A stretch of DNA of 51,456 bases. It comes from a virus. The stretch lies in IMG/VR virus record IMGVR_UViG_3300010430_000064, positions 1 through 51,456 of that record; one strand, 5' to 3'. Positions 17,367 to 25,486 of the stretch are shown here, piece by piece. The position numbers and the translations under genes are program-made. Each line of letters begins with the position of its first letter. Within the stretch, counting starts at the first letter, position 1. The notes under the pieces are model-generated. The model had not been told where the DNA came from. It did no database searches and was given only the letters and a program-made list of their open reading frames with translations.

Positions 17367-18351
17367 GAAAATTAGGGAATTTTATGGCTTGAGGCTATTC
17401 GGCCAGAAGGGGTGGTTATATAATCCACACTTCAATTGTGTTAGCTGCGGTAAGCATGGTAAATTTGGATTCAAGATCAGTAAAAAGGGCGGTGTTGTGC
17501 ATTGCTTTAAATGTGAATTCAAAACTTCTATATTCAAGTTCTTAAAAGAACAGGGGAAAGAAGATTTTATCATTTATGATAGGGAAAGGTCATTAAAAGA
17601 AAAGCTACCTAACATAAATACGGAAACTCAGGTTGAAAGAAAAGAATTAAAAGAGGTTGATTTACCATTAGGGTTTAAACGGTTGAAACAAGATGATTAC
17701 CTTGATAGTCGTGGATTTCAACCTTGGCAATATAAGCAATTCAAAGTTGGGGAAACAGACTCTATTCTAGAAGAAAAATTGAATGATGGGTTGATATTCC
17801 AAATATTTCAAAAGGGGAAAAGGGTTGCTTGGCTATTCCGGAGTAGGAAAGATAAAGATTGGCATGAAGAAAATATTCAACGGGCTAAACTCGGGAATGA
17901 AAAATTGGTCCTAAGATATCGGAATAGTGATGATACTGATTTTGATGGTATTTTAGGTGGTGTGGATGAAATCAAAAAGAAAACAAAAAGATTAATATTA
18001 GTTGAAGGGCTATTTGATAAAGCAAATGTGGATAAACTCTTGAAGTTGAATGAGCGGAAAGATATGAAATGTTGTTTTACATTTGGGAACAAAGTATCAG
18101 ATGAACAGATAAGATTAATAGAAGAAACCAACGTTGAGGAGATAATTTTGATGTATGATCCTGGGACAATAAAACAGATTAAAACTTATTCCTCAAGGCT
18201 TTCAAAAAAATTTAAGGTGTGGGTGGCTGAGATTAAGGGAGATGACATAGATCCTGGAAATATTAGTTTAAAATACTTAGAAGAAATTATGAACAATCTA
18301 GTTGATTTTTTATATTTTTATAAAAATCGGATAGACTTAAAATTTAAGTGA
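17347..18351 (+). CDS. DNA primase (zinc-binding and Toprim domains)
   Basis: A 334-aa protein from ATG 17347. A further in-frame ATG at 17290 lies deep in the helicase gene and is less likely. The N-terminal zinc module has 'CVSCGKHG' and 'HCFKCEF' (about residues 31-57). A Toprim-like core follows, with 'LILVEGLFDK' (about 216, catalytic Glu) and 'ILMYDPGTI' (about 267). Only one Asp of the usual DxD is evident there, followed later by 'DDIDPGN'. It would lay RNA primers at the fork. The 20-nt overlap with the DnaB-like gene argues for coupled synthesis. Confidence 0.85.
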   Translation: MKKLRLEKIREFYGLRLFGQKGWLYNPHFNCVSCGKHGKFGFKISKKGGVVHCFKCEFKTSIFKFLKEQGKEDFIIYDRERSLKEKLPNINTETQVERKELKEVDLPLGFKRLKQDDYLDSRGFQPWQYKQFKVGETDSILEEKLNDGLIFQIFQKGKRVAWLFRSRKDKDWHEENIQRAKLGNEKLVLRYRNSDDTDFDGILGGVDEIKKKTKRLILVEGLFDKANVDKLLKLNERKDMKCCFTFGNKVSDEQIRLIEETNVEEIILMYDPGTIKQIKTYSSRLSKKFKVWVAEIKGDDIDPGNISLKYLEEIMNNLVDFLYFYKNRIDLKFK

Positions 18352-18353
18352 AT

Positions 18354-18848
18354 ATGGCAAACAAAAGTAGGCACATTCCTATTTCGGAATATTATTCTAT
18401 TTTGCAATTAGAATATATATCGTTTAGGCTTCGTGAAGCTATTTATCAAAAGAAGTACTCAGAGAAGTACAAACCTTATTGTGAAGGTAAAAAAGAAAAG
18501 ATTGAAAGTATTGCATTGCAAAATTGTTTACCTTCAATTTTTAATTCGGAAACCTCAAGAGAAAAATATTTGGGGAAGTTTTTCAATGAATTTGGATTGC
18601 CCAATTTTACCTATAAGAATGAAGATTCTAAGGAGAAAATGGGTAAGTGGGATAAGTATTATTATTTTTCTCCTGGGACTTCCGTTAAATTTAAGGTAGA
18701 AGATAGCAAGGATATCCAAATCGGGACTATCGTTTCTAATTTGATTGAGGAAGAATCAGTTGTTGTAAAAACAATTGAAAAAGAAGAATTCACGTTGGCA
18801 TATAGCAAAGTTGCCCGTATGCTCGTGGAAAGTTTGTTTAATTTTTAA
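18354..18848 (+). CDS. Unknown protein
   Basis: A 164-aa protein from ATG 18354; a GTG two codons earlier is possible. The N-terminal half is helical and basic. The C-terminal half has an SH3-like beta pattern ('GTSVKFKVEDSKDIQIGTIVSNLIEEESVVVKTI'), resembling small domains that sense or bind nucleic acid. It lies between primase and dUTPase. I do not recognise it, and the link to replication is by location only. Confidence 0.65.
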   Translation: MANKSRHIPISEYYSILQLEYISFRLREAIYQKKYSEKYKPYCEGKKEKIESIALQNCLPSIFNSETSREKYLGKFFNEFGLPNFTYKNEDSKEKMGKWDKYYYFSPGTSVKFKVEDSKDIQIGTIVSNLIEEESVVVKTIEKEEFTLAYSKVARMLVESLFNF

Positions 18849-18858
18849 TTTTTGGAAA

Positions 18859-19374
18859 ATGTTAAATGTAAAAATCAAGCCTGAAAGAATCAATTTTCAG
18901 AAACCAGTAAAAGGAAGTAAAGATGCAGCGTGTTGGGATGTTTATGCTTCCAAAATTGAAGAAAAGCCAGATGGGTTGGTGATTGTTTATTTAGGGTTCA
19001 GTACTGAAATCCCTGTTGGCTATAAGGGTGTTATCGTAGCCCGTTCCAATATCACTAAATATGGCTGGTGTATTCCTAATGCTCCTGGACAAATTGATCC
19101 AGATTTCCGCAATGAGTGGCAAGTTAGATTCCGCAGATTGCCTATGTTCCGTGAAAAAGAATTAGTGGGGAATCCACGTTGTAAAAACGGGGAAGGGGAA
19201 TTGTATTCCAAAACTCAAGATTTCTTAGAGATGCATTCGTTCCCTTATAAGCAAGGTGAAAGGGTTGCCCAAATCTACTTTGAAAAAGAAGAAGAAGTTG
19301 TTTGGCAAGAAGTTAAAGAAACCAATGATACCGAGCGTGGCTTGGGTGGCTTTGAAAGCACTGGGAGATCATAA
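18859..19374 (+). CDS. dut: dUTPase
   Basis: A 171-aa trimeric-type dUTP diphosphatase, counted from ATG 18859. An upstream in-frame start lies inside the previous gene. All five motifs are visible: I 'AACWDVYAS', II 'ARSNITK', III 'GQIDPDFRNEW', IV 'GERVAQIYF' and V 'ERGLGGFESTGR'. A ~20-aa insertion sits between III and IV (NPRCKNGEGELYSKTQDF). The enzyme hydrolyses dUTP to dUMP. That keeps uracil out of DNA and supplies the substrate of the thymidylate-synthase-like enzyme at 24454-25479. It ends the upstream transcription unit: a dyad element and terminator follow at once. Confidence 0.92.
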   Translation: MLNVKIKPERINFQKPVKGSKDAACWDVYASKIEEKPDGLVIVYLGFSTEIPVGYKGVIVARSNITKYGWCIPNAPGQIDPDFRNEWQVRFRRLPMFREKELVGNPRCKNGEGELYSKTQDFLEMHSFPYKQGERVAQIYFEKEEEVVWQEVKETNDTERGLGGFESTGRS

Positions 19375-19376
19375 TC

Positions 19377-19399
19377 TTATTTAAATTCATTATAAATAG
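19377..19399. promoter_or_regulatory. Dyad element copy 1 (TTATTTA-N9-TAAATAG)
   Basis: This inverted repeat starts three bases after the dUTPase stop. Near-identical elements occur at 30647, 38490 and 42039, always with a 9-nt centre and always at a gene end. Its right half contains TATAAATA (19391-19398), the T4-type late promoter octamer. It could be a phage-specific promoter or an operator for a dimeric regulator. No direct evidence separates the two. Confidence 0.55.
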
Positions 19400-19406
19400 G
19401 TGTTCT

Positions 19407-19433
19407 AGAGGGGGAAATCTCCCCTTTTATTTT
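19407..19433 (+). terminator. Intrinsic terminator after dUTPase gene
   Basis: A GGGGA (19411-19415) / TCCCC (19420-19424) stem with a 4-nt loop, extendable by A-T and G-T pairs, is followed by TTTTATTTTG. The T-tract overlaps the TTTG box of the promoter that follows, so terminator and promoter share bases. Confidence 0.8.
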
Positions 19434-19461
19434 GTAGATAAAAATCTAAAGATTAATTTTG
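19431..19461 (+). promoter_or_regulatory. Bacteroidota-type promoter TTTG-N19-TAATTTTG
   Basis: TTTG at 19431-19434 and TAATTTTG at 19454-19461 are separated by exactly 19 nt. This matches the TTTG/TAnnTTTG (-33/-7) consensus of the Bacteroidota primary sigma factor. The start of the next gene is about 41 nt downstream of the -7 box. It probably drives the 19503-30644 unit, including the hypermodification cassette, with host RNA polymerase. Confidence 0.85.
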
Positions 19462-19502
19462 AATCATCAAGAAGTCAAATTTTAATCTAAAAAATAGAAA
19501 AA

Positions 19503-20477
19503 ATGGGCGTAAGCGTAAAAGATGTATTGAAAAGAAAATACAAGAAACTGAAAGATGATGAGATCATCGATATGTTATCAACTGAGTTGAAAGAAGAAGA
19601 ACGTGAAGTTCTTTTGGAACTTGCTAAGAAAAGGAAAATCATTAATGATATTCCGGAATCTACTGAGGAAGTTGAAGAAATTCCTTATGAAAAACCTGAC
19701 GCTAAATTGGTGAAAAAGGCTGTGAAAATTTTTGATGATTTTGCCGAAAATCAGGAAACTGATCTTTACGGTAAGGCAGCGGAGATCATTAAAGATCGTG
19801 AAATTTCTGAACTTTCTAAGCATGAAGTTGAAGCGATTATTGCTTTGAAACCTGCTACAAAACGTAAAAAGGCTCCAGCAAAGGCAAAAACTGAAAAACC
19901 TGAAAAAGCGGAGAAAAGTGAAAAGGCTGCTAAATCCGGAAAGGGAAAAGGCAAGGAGAAAGAAAAGGTTGAAGAGCCTAAAGCTGAAGAAAAAGTAGAA
20001 AAGCCTGAAAAAACGGAAAAGAAAGAAAAAGCTGTTTCGTTTAAAGCCTTTAAGGATCTTGCCATGAAAGCGGAAAACGTGAACGATTTTTATGAAGCCG
20101 TTAAGGAAATGAAAGATGTTCCTAAGAAAACTGTCGATAAGTTTTATAAGAAGTACGGTCAGGATGGTAAATTGGCGGAGTTTGAAGCCCTTAAAGTTTT
20201 CTATGATGAAACTATGGAAAAGAAAGAAAAGGCTAAAACAAGCAGCAAGCGTAAGCCATTTGTGGAGCTTGATGAATCTGCTGAGGTTAAAGGTTTGAAA
20301 CTTGGTTCAAAAGTTTCTTTCAAAGCTCACCACCTTTCTAAAAAAGCAGGTGAACAAATTAAGGGTAAAGTTACCCGTATCATCATTGCTAATCGTGATA
20401 GCAAGGAGTACATCAAAATTGAAACCAAAAATGATGGTGAATTCCACAAGAGAGCGAATTCTGTAGAAATATTATAA
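19503..20477 (+). CDS. K/E-rich protein with C-terminal KOW/SH3-like domain
   Basis: A 324-aa protein, unassigned. The N-terminal ~115 residues are helical (VLKRKYKKLKDDEIIDMLS). Residues about 120-180 are a low-complexity Lys/Glu/Pro/Ala linker (repeated KPEKAEK/EKPEKTEK), a second helical block follows, and the last ~65 residues look like a small beta-barrel with KOW/SH3-like spacing ('LKLGSKVSFKAHHLSKKAGEQ', 'GKVTRIIIANRD'). It has its own strong promoter, so it may be abundant early. Similar charged linkers occur in the GT fusion protein and SSB. A DNA- or RNA-binding scaffold is a reasonable guess. Confidence 0.75.
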   Translation: MGVSVKDVLKRKYKKLKDDEIIDMLSTELKEEEREVLLELAKKRKIINDIPESTEEVEEIPYEKPDAKLVKKAVKIFDDFAENQETDLYGKAAEIIKDREISELSKHEVEAIIALKPATKRKKAPAKAKTEKPEKAEKSEKAAKSGKGKGKEKEKVEEPKAEEKVEKPEKTEKKEKAVSFKAFKDLAMKAENVNDFYEAVKEMKDVPKKTVDKFYKKYGQDGKLAEFEALKVFYDETMEKKEKAKTSSKRKPFVELDESAEVKGLKLGSKVSFKAHHLSKKAGEQIKGKVTRIIIANRDSKEYIKIETKNDGEFHKRANSVEIL

Positions 20478-20486
20478 AAAGTTTCT

Positions 20487-21548
20487 ATGTATAATAATCG
20501 TATTGTCATTGATTTAGATGACACAATATCCGTTACATTTGATAGGGACTGGGAAAATTCAACCCCAGTCCTTCCTGTCATTGGAAAAATTAATCAACTG
20601 TATGATTTAGGTTGGGAGATTTGCATTGTTACTGCAAGGGGTCAATTAAGTTGTAAAGGAGATTCAAAAAAAGCCGATGATAAATACCGTACTCAAATTG
20701 AAACTTGGCTCAAGAAACACGGAGTCAAATACACTTCTTTATCATTTGAGAAAGTATTAGCCACATATTATGTTGATGATAAATCATTGTCACCTGAGGA
20801 TTTCACAAAATTGAATGTTGTGGGATTACAGGGGGGATTGTCTGGCGCCAAAATTGAAAAGGTGGGGGATAAGGTTTACAAGACACATAAAAACTCTCTT
20901 CAGGCTGTTAAATGGTATTCCATAATTGAAAACTATGATATTCGTATTCCTAAAATACATAGTATTATTGGGGATACTATTTGCATGGAATATATAGAGG
21001 ATTGCCCAATAAAGCAACCCCATTTCCCTAGCCTTACAAAAGCCATTGATATTTTTTCTGGGATTAAGGTGAAAGGGGTTCCGTTTGATAATTATATTGA
21101 GCGTATCCATAAGCATGCGGAATATCATGGTGAGTTTTCTGAGATAGTTGACGAATTGGTTTTACATTCAAAATTTTATGAGGAGTTTTCTTCATTTTGT
21201 CATGGGGATTTTTCTATTGATAACATTTTAATCGATAGGAAAGGTTCCCATTATTTGATTGACCCAATTTATGAAGAAGATTCATGGAGTTCATGGCTTT
21301 TGGATGTTTCTAAATTGGCTCATTCTTATAGAAGGTATGATAAAGTTGATACCCTTTGGAATATTTATGAGCATTATAGGCATAAGGTAGACTGGAATCA
21401 TCTTAAACTATTAGAAATAACTCAATGGATCAGGGTGCTAAAATACCTTAAAGACCAGAGGGAGATAAACAGATTTAGAAACACAATAGACGTTATGATG
21501 TATGAATATTTTGGTAGAAATAGAAAACCTAAAACTAAATGGTTCTAA
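20487..21548 (+). CDS. HAD phosphatase fused to APH/choline-kinase-like kinase
   Basis: A 353-aa two-domain protein. Residues 1-110 are a HAD phosphatase of the short capsule-biosynthesis type: motif I 'IDLDDTIS' (about residues 8-15), motif II 'VTARGQ' and motif III 'YYVDDKS'. Residues about 115-340 resemble aminoglycoside/choline kinases: 'CHGDFSIDNILID' (Brenner-type HxDxxxxN catalytic loop, about 238-250) and 'YLIDPI' (metal-binding DxD-like site). One polypeptide could thus both phosphorylate and dephosphorylate small metabolites. A cytidylyltransferase overlaps it by 47 nt, so together they suggest a route to an NDP-activated alcohol or sugar. Substrates are unknown. Confidence 0.82.
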   Translation: MYNNRIVIDLDDTISVTFDRDWENSTPVLPVIGKINQLYDLGWEICIVTARGQLSCKGDSKKADDKYRTQIETWLKKHGVKYTSLSFEKVLATYYVDDKSLSPEDFTKLNVVGLQGGLSGAKIEKVGDKVYKTHKNSLQAVKWYSIIENYDIRIPKIHSIIGDTICMEYIEDCPIKQPHFPSLTKAIDIFSGIKVKGVPFDNYIERIHKHAEYHGEFSEIVDELVLHSKFYEEFSSFCHGDFSIDNILIDRKGSHYLIDPIYEEDSWSSWLLDVSKLAHSYRRYDKVDTLWNIYEHYRHKVDWNHLKLLEITQWIRVLKYLKDQREINRFRNTIDVMMYEYFGRNRKPKTKWF

Positions 21549-21939
21549 AATAGGCTTCACTGCAAGCTCTTTTGATTTGATGCATCCTGGACATATCGCA
21601 ATGTTATCAGAAGCAAAATCAAAATGTGATTACTTGATAGTGGGGTTGTTGACAGACCCAACAATTTCTAGGTACGGTTCAAAAAATAAGCCTGTCCAAA
21701 CTACTTTTGAAAGGTTCATTCAGGCTCAAGCTTTAGGCTGTGTTGATTTCATAATCCCATTTGATACCGAAGAAGATTTGGAGCAAATGTTGAAATTGAT
21801 AATGCCTGACATTCGGTTCGTTGGTGAGGAGTATAAAGATAAAGATCACACGGGTAAAAATATCGATGGGATTGAAATCTTTTACAATAAGCGAAAGCAT
21901 AATTATAGTTCTTCAGAATTAAGGGGGAGGTTAAAATGA
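21502..21939 (+). CDS. Cytidylyltransferase-like nucleotidyltransferase
   Basis: A 145-aa enzyme of the TagD/GCT and RfaE/HldE C-domain superfamily. It has 'SSFDLMHPGHI' (about residues 22-32; the HxGH signature is HPGH), 'VGLLTDP', 'PVQTTFERFI' and the C-terminal 'SSSELRGR' that replaces the usual ISSTxIR. Such enzymes join CTP (or ATP) to a phosphorylated alcohol or sugar and release pyrophosphate. It overlaps the kinase gene by 47 nt and the next gene by 4 nt (ATGA), so it is clearly part of the cassette. The product could be a CDP-alcohol or nucleotide sugar for the glycosyltransferase that follows. Confidence 0.85.
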   Translation: MNILVEIENLKLNGSKIGFTASSFDLMHPGHIAMLSEAKSKCDYLIVGLLTDPTISRYGSKNKPVQTTFERFIQAQALGCVDFIIPFDTEEDLEQMLKLIMPDIRFVGEEYKDKDHTGKNIDGIEIFYNKRKHNYSSSELRGRLK

Positions 21940-24449
21940 AAAGATATAAAATAGCATATATGGTGCATCGTGGGGATACCAATGGAGGATTCCCACAGCA
22001 CACGGAAACTATTATCCATGCCTTAAAGGAATTAGGGCATCAGGTTAAATTCTTCTATCTGGATTATTGCGTTGGGGATAAAGCTTCTTTTATGGCTAAG
22101 AAAGTAGAACTTTTCCAGAATGGAGAGCTGATGCGTCAGGGTCATGAATTGCAAATCACCAAAGGGATAGGGACAGGGGAGTTTTACGATTCTGAAAAGG
22201 GTTGGTTTTGTCCAGTAACTCCATATAAAAATATGGATGATAAAAAGAAGCTGAAAGCAGAGTTGGAAGAATACGACGCTGTATTTTGGCATACTCCATT
22301 TTGGTTCAAACAAAAGCCTACATTAATGGATACGGATTGGCCAATGTTATTGGATTTGGAAAACCCAGTAAATATTGGAATGGTTCACGATGCTAATTTA
22401 AGGGCAAATGGGGCGTGGCAGTATTTTATAAGCAAATACTTTGACAAAATAATTACAGTCCATTTTGCTTCCTACAATTCAGCCTCAGTGCTACCTGTAA
22501 AACGTACCTTGATATTCAATCCTCAGGATTTATCAAAAGTGGATGAATCCCATACTAATTTCAAGAATATCAAGAAAACGGGGAAGATATTCTCACTCCA
22601 GAATTGGAAGGGTAGCAAGCATGTTGATGATTTGATTCGTGCAGTACCTTACTTTTCAAAGAAGGTGAAAACAGTCGTTGCAGGGGATGGGATTGAAGCC
22701 CGTTATATGTTTGGCTCCAAGGAAAAGATGAAACCTCAGTATTATTGTACTAAGGCTAAGGATCCGGATTTGCCTGAAAAATTAGAGGGTAAATTGACAA
22801 TTGCTGAAAGGGCTCAGGAAACTGGACGATTTGAAAAATTGTTTTGGCTTGATTCAGATAATCGTGATAAACAAATGTCTGAAGCTGCTTTCTTTATTGA
22901 TACAGCTTGGTATAGTGTGAATAAAGAATTGGGAAGCCACTTTTCTAGAACGTTAATTGAAGCCATGATGGCAGGTTGTGTACCTATCGCCAGAAACTTT
23001 GGATTAAGTGATAATGCGGAAGGGTTGGGTGAGTTATTTAAATCCAATATAAATTACATAATGATCCCCCATGATGCAACCCCTGCTGAATTCGCTGAAA
23101 TTGTTAACAATGCGTTCAAAATGGACAAGAAAGAGTACAAGCGTATTGTAAAAAACAATTATAAACTCTTGGAAAATTTTTGTATGCTTAATGTAGCAAA
23201 GCAATATATCAAGTTAATAGAAGATAAAAAGACTGGATTCTTTGATAAATATGAAGTTGGTGAACCGACTGAGGAGTTTATCAAAAAGGCTGAATTGCAA
23301 TGGTTCGGTACTGGAGATAAAAGGACTTTTAACTTCAAAAAAGAAGAAAGCATGGTTGAAGAAACCCCAGAGGATAAAAAGCCTAAAAAAGAAAAGGCTG
23401 AAAAACCTAAAAATGAAGAGGGCAAAAAGGAAAAGAAGTCAAAGTCCCCAAAACCAAAAGGGAAATGTGAGTTCACCCCTAATGAGAATTTCAAATATTA
23501 TTTCTATTGGATTAGTGAGCGAATGAAAATATTCTGGGAACGGAATAAGGGTGAGGAAGCTCCTTGGACTGAGGATAAGATTTTGAATGATCATAAATTT
23601 ACCAACGTTTATCGCTGCTTGGATCGTACAAGCCAATATTTGATAAAGCATATTATCAACGATACGAAGAAACGTTCCAAAGAAGAATTGTTTTGGAGAA
23701 TATTATTATTCAAACATTTCAATTCTCCTGATACTTGGATAGCCTTAGAAAAGAAATTCGGGGATATTACCTTAGAAACTAAGGTGAAGAAAATTATTAA
23801 GTTCCTTGAAAAGTACAAGAATGAAGGGAATACCATTTACAGTAATGCTTATATGATGACAGCTTCCTTTATGAAGAAGCCAGAATTCATGAAAAAGTAT
23901 AAAATGGGGGATTCAAGGAGTAAGCATGAAGCCTATCTTAAAATGCTTTGGAATGTCTTTATTGAGGAAGGGCTTGCAAAGAAAATTATTAAAAGTAAAT
24001 CTTTGGAAGAGGTACAAGGTAAATTTAAGGAGGTTATTACTATTGGTGATTTCTTAGCGATGCAATATACCATTGATATCAATTACAGTAAGTTGATTGA
24101 TTTTAGTGAAAACGATTTTATCGTTGCAGGTCCTGGGGCTATACGTGGAATTGACCGTACATTCGATATTGAGAGTGCTCCAGATTATCAAAAGATCATC
24201 AAGTGGGTTCACAAGAACTTTGATAAGCTGGCTAACGAATACGGGTATAAATTTAAGCCCCTCCCAAAACGTGCCTTGACTTTAATTGATTTGCAGAATT
24301 GCTTCTGTGAAACGGATAAATATTTGAGAGGGCGTGGTATCGATAATCCTAAAAAGGAAGTCGGTGGAAAACGCATCAAACAAGTATTCACTCAAAACAC
24401 AGATAAAATTGAATATGTACTTCCCGAGAAGTGGGAAATAAAATTGTAA
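21936..24449 (+). CDS. Glycosyltransferase fused to DNA-base hypermodification domain
   Basis: An 837-aa fusion. Residues 1-440 look like a GT-B (GT4-like) glycosyltransferase: an N-terminal Rossmann half, and a C-terminal donor half with 'SRTLIEAMMAGCVPIA' (about 336-351), the usual donor-site Glu motif. Residues about 470-510 are a K/E/P-rich linker. Residues about 511-815 match the family annotated as putative DNA base hypermodification protein (5-hmdU kinase helical domain / thymine pyrophosphorylase-like): 'ERMKIFWERN', 'APWTEDKIL', 'FTNVYRCLDRTSQY', 'IGDFLAMQ', 'AGPGAIRGIDRTF' and 'LIDLQNCFCETDKY'. I infer that the protein acts on a hydroxymethyl-pyrimidine in DNA and transfers a group made by the neighbouring kinase and cytidylyltransferase. 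The biochemical order is not shown by sequence. Confidence 0.87.
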   Translation: MKRYKIAYMVHRGDTNGGFPQHTETIIHALKELGHQVKFFYLDYCVGDKASFMAKKVELFQNGELMRQGHELQITKGIGTGEFYDSEKGWFCPVTPYKNMDDKKKLKAELEEYDAVFWHTPFWFKQKPTLMDTDWPMLLDLENPVNIGMVHDANLRANGAWQYFISKYFDKIITVHFASYNSASVLPVKRTLIFNPQDLSKVDESHTNFKNIKKTGKIFSLQNWKGSKHVDDLIRAVPYFSKKVKTVVAGDGIEARYMFGSKEKMKPQYYCTKAKDPDLPEKLEGKLTIAERAQETGRFEKLFWLDSDNRDKQMSEAAFFIDTAWYSVNKELGSHFSRTLIEAMMAGCVPIARNFGLSDNAEGLGELFKSNINYIMIPHDATPAEFAEIVNNAFKMDKKEYKRIVKNNYKLLENFCMLNVAKQYIKLIEDKKTGFFDKYEVGEPTEEFIKKAELQWFGTGDKRTFNFKKEESMVEETPEDKKPKKEKAEKPKNEEGKKEKKSKSPKPKGKCEFTPNENFKYYFYWISERMKIFWERNKGEEAPWTEDKILNDHKFTNVYRCLDRTSQYLIKHIINDTKKRSKEELFWRILLFKHFNSPDTWIALEKKFGDITLETKVKKIIKFLEKYKNEGNTIYSNAYMMTASFMKKPEFMKKYKMGDSRSKHEAYLKMLWNVFIEEGLAKKIIKSKSLEEVQGKFKEVITIGDFLAMQYTIDINYSKLIDFSENDFIVAGPGAIRGIDRTFDIESAPDYQKIIKWVHKNFDKLANEYGYKFKPLPKRALTLIDLQNCFCETDKYLRGRGIDNPKKEVGGKRIKQVFTQNTDKIEYVLPEKWEIKL

Positions 24450-24453
24450 TTAT

Positions 24454-25479
24454 ATGTATATTTTTGAAAACTTGAATTCGGCTTTAGTTGGGATGTGTTC
24501 TAACTTACTGGAGTATGGGGAAACAAGGGAAACAAGGGGGCATCATTGCGTTGAGATACCTTATCCCGTTTTAATCTGTATTAACAACCCGACTGACAGG
24601 TATGTGACTATCCCTGAAAGAAAATGGAATAAGGTCTTGCCGTTTGCGGAAAGCCTTTGGTTGGCGTTGGGGTTAAATGATTTGGATGAATTGCCAGGAA
24701 ATTATGTGAAGAATTTGTATAATTTTTCAGATAATGGTAGAACGTGGCGTGCAGGTTATGGTCCGAGAATGAGATACTTTAGTGGGCATGGTTCTGATTA
24801 TGATATTAGTAAACGTGATGAGGCTAAAGTTTACTCTGGGGATATTAACCATACTGACCAGTTGAAGTTTGTTATTGATACTTTAAATAGGGATATCAAT
24901 AGCCGACAAGCTATCATTACAATCCATGACCCTGCAAAGGATGACTTTGATCGTGATGGTGGGCTAAAGGTTACAAAAGACCAACCTTGCACACGTAGCA
25001 TCCATTTCCAAGTAAATACCAAGGGGGAATTGGATTGCATCGTTGACATCCGTTCTAACGATGTTTTGTGGGGATTCTCAGCGGTTAACGTCATTAACTT
25101 TGCTATCATGCAAGAATACGTTGCTAATATTATGGGGCTGCCTATTGGTAAATATTATCATTTTGCCCATAATTTCCATTATTATGAAGATTTTGAAAGT
25201 AGAGTAGTTGAGCTGAGAGATGTTGGGTTTTCTGACCCTAATTACCATAAAGAAAGTGTTAAGTTCCAATATAAGGATCCGATTGGGGACCTTGAGAACT
25301 TTGATTTCCTATTGGATTTATTGTTTGATTATGAGAAATCACTTCGTGAGGGATATTCGTTGCCTTGTGATTTAGGTAATGATATGTTCAATGACTGGGC
25401 TAAAGTGTTCTATAACTATTGGACTAAGCAGCCAGTGTATTTTGAAAATCCACATTTAAATAAATTGTTTAATATTTAA
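24454..25479 (+). CDS. Thymidylate synthase / dUMP hydroxymethylase homologue
   Basis: A 341-aa protein, longer than the usual ~265 aa. Key residues of the TS fold are present: nucleophile Cys179 in 'DQPCTRSIHF', 'RSNDVLWGFSAVN' (Arg200, Ser201, Asp203, Asn212), and 'FHYYE', where His242 and Tyr244 fit the HxY pair. The conserved Asn rather than Asp suggests dUMP rather than dCMP. It could make dTMP or 5-hydroxymethyl-dUMP; sequence alone cannot decide. Its place directly after a DNA-base hypermodification protein and near a dNMP kinase favours a modified base. One extra residue occurs between Gly207 and Asn212 relative to canonical TS. Confidence 0.85.
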   Translation: MYIFENLNSALVGMCSNLLEYGETRETRGHHCVEIPYPVLICINNPTDRYVTIPERKWNKVLPFAESLWLALGLNDLDELPGNYVKNLYNFSDNGRTWRAGYGPRMRYFSGHGSDYDISKRDEAKVYSGDINHTDQLKFVIDTLNRDINSRQAIITIHDPAKDDFDRDGGLKVTKDQPCTRSIHFQVNTKGELDCIVDIRSNDVLWGFSAVNVINFAIMQEYVANIMGLPIGKYYHFAHNFHYYEDFESRVVELRDVGFSDPNYHKESVKFQYKDPIGDLENFDFLLDLLFDYEKSLREGYSLPCDLGNDMFNDWAKVFYNYWTKQPVYFENPHLNKLFNI

Positions 25480-25486
25480 TTCGTAA

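Noticed and set aside
21502-21548. Programmed frameshift joining the kinase and cytidylyltransferase
   Set aside because: No slippery heptamer with a downstream structure was evident, and a normal ATG is present; treated as overlapping genes.
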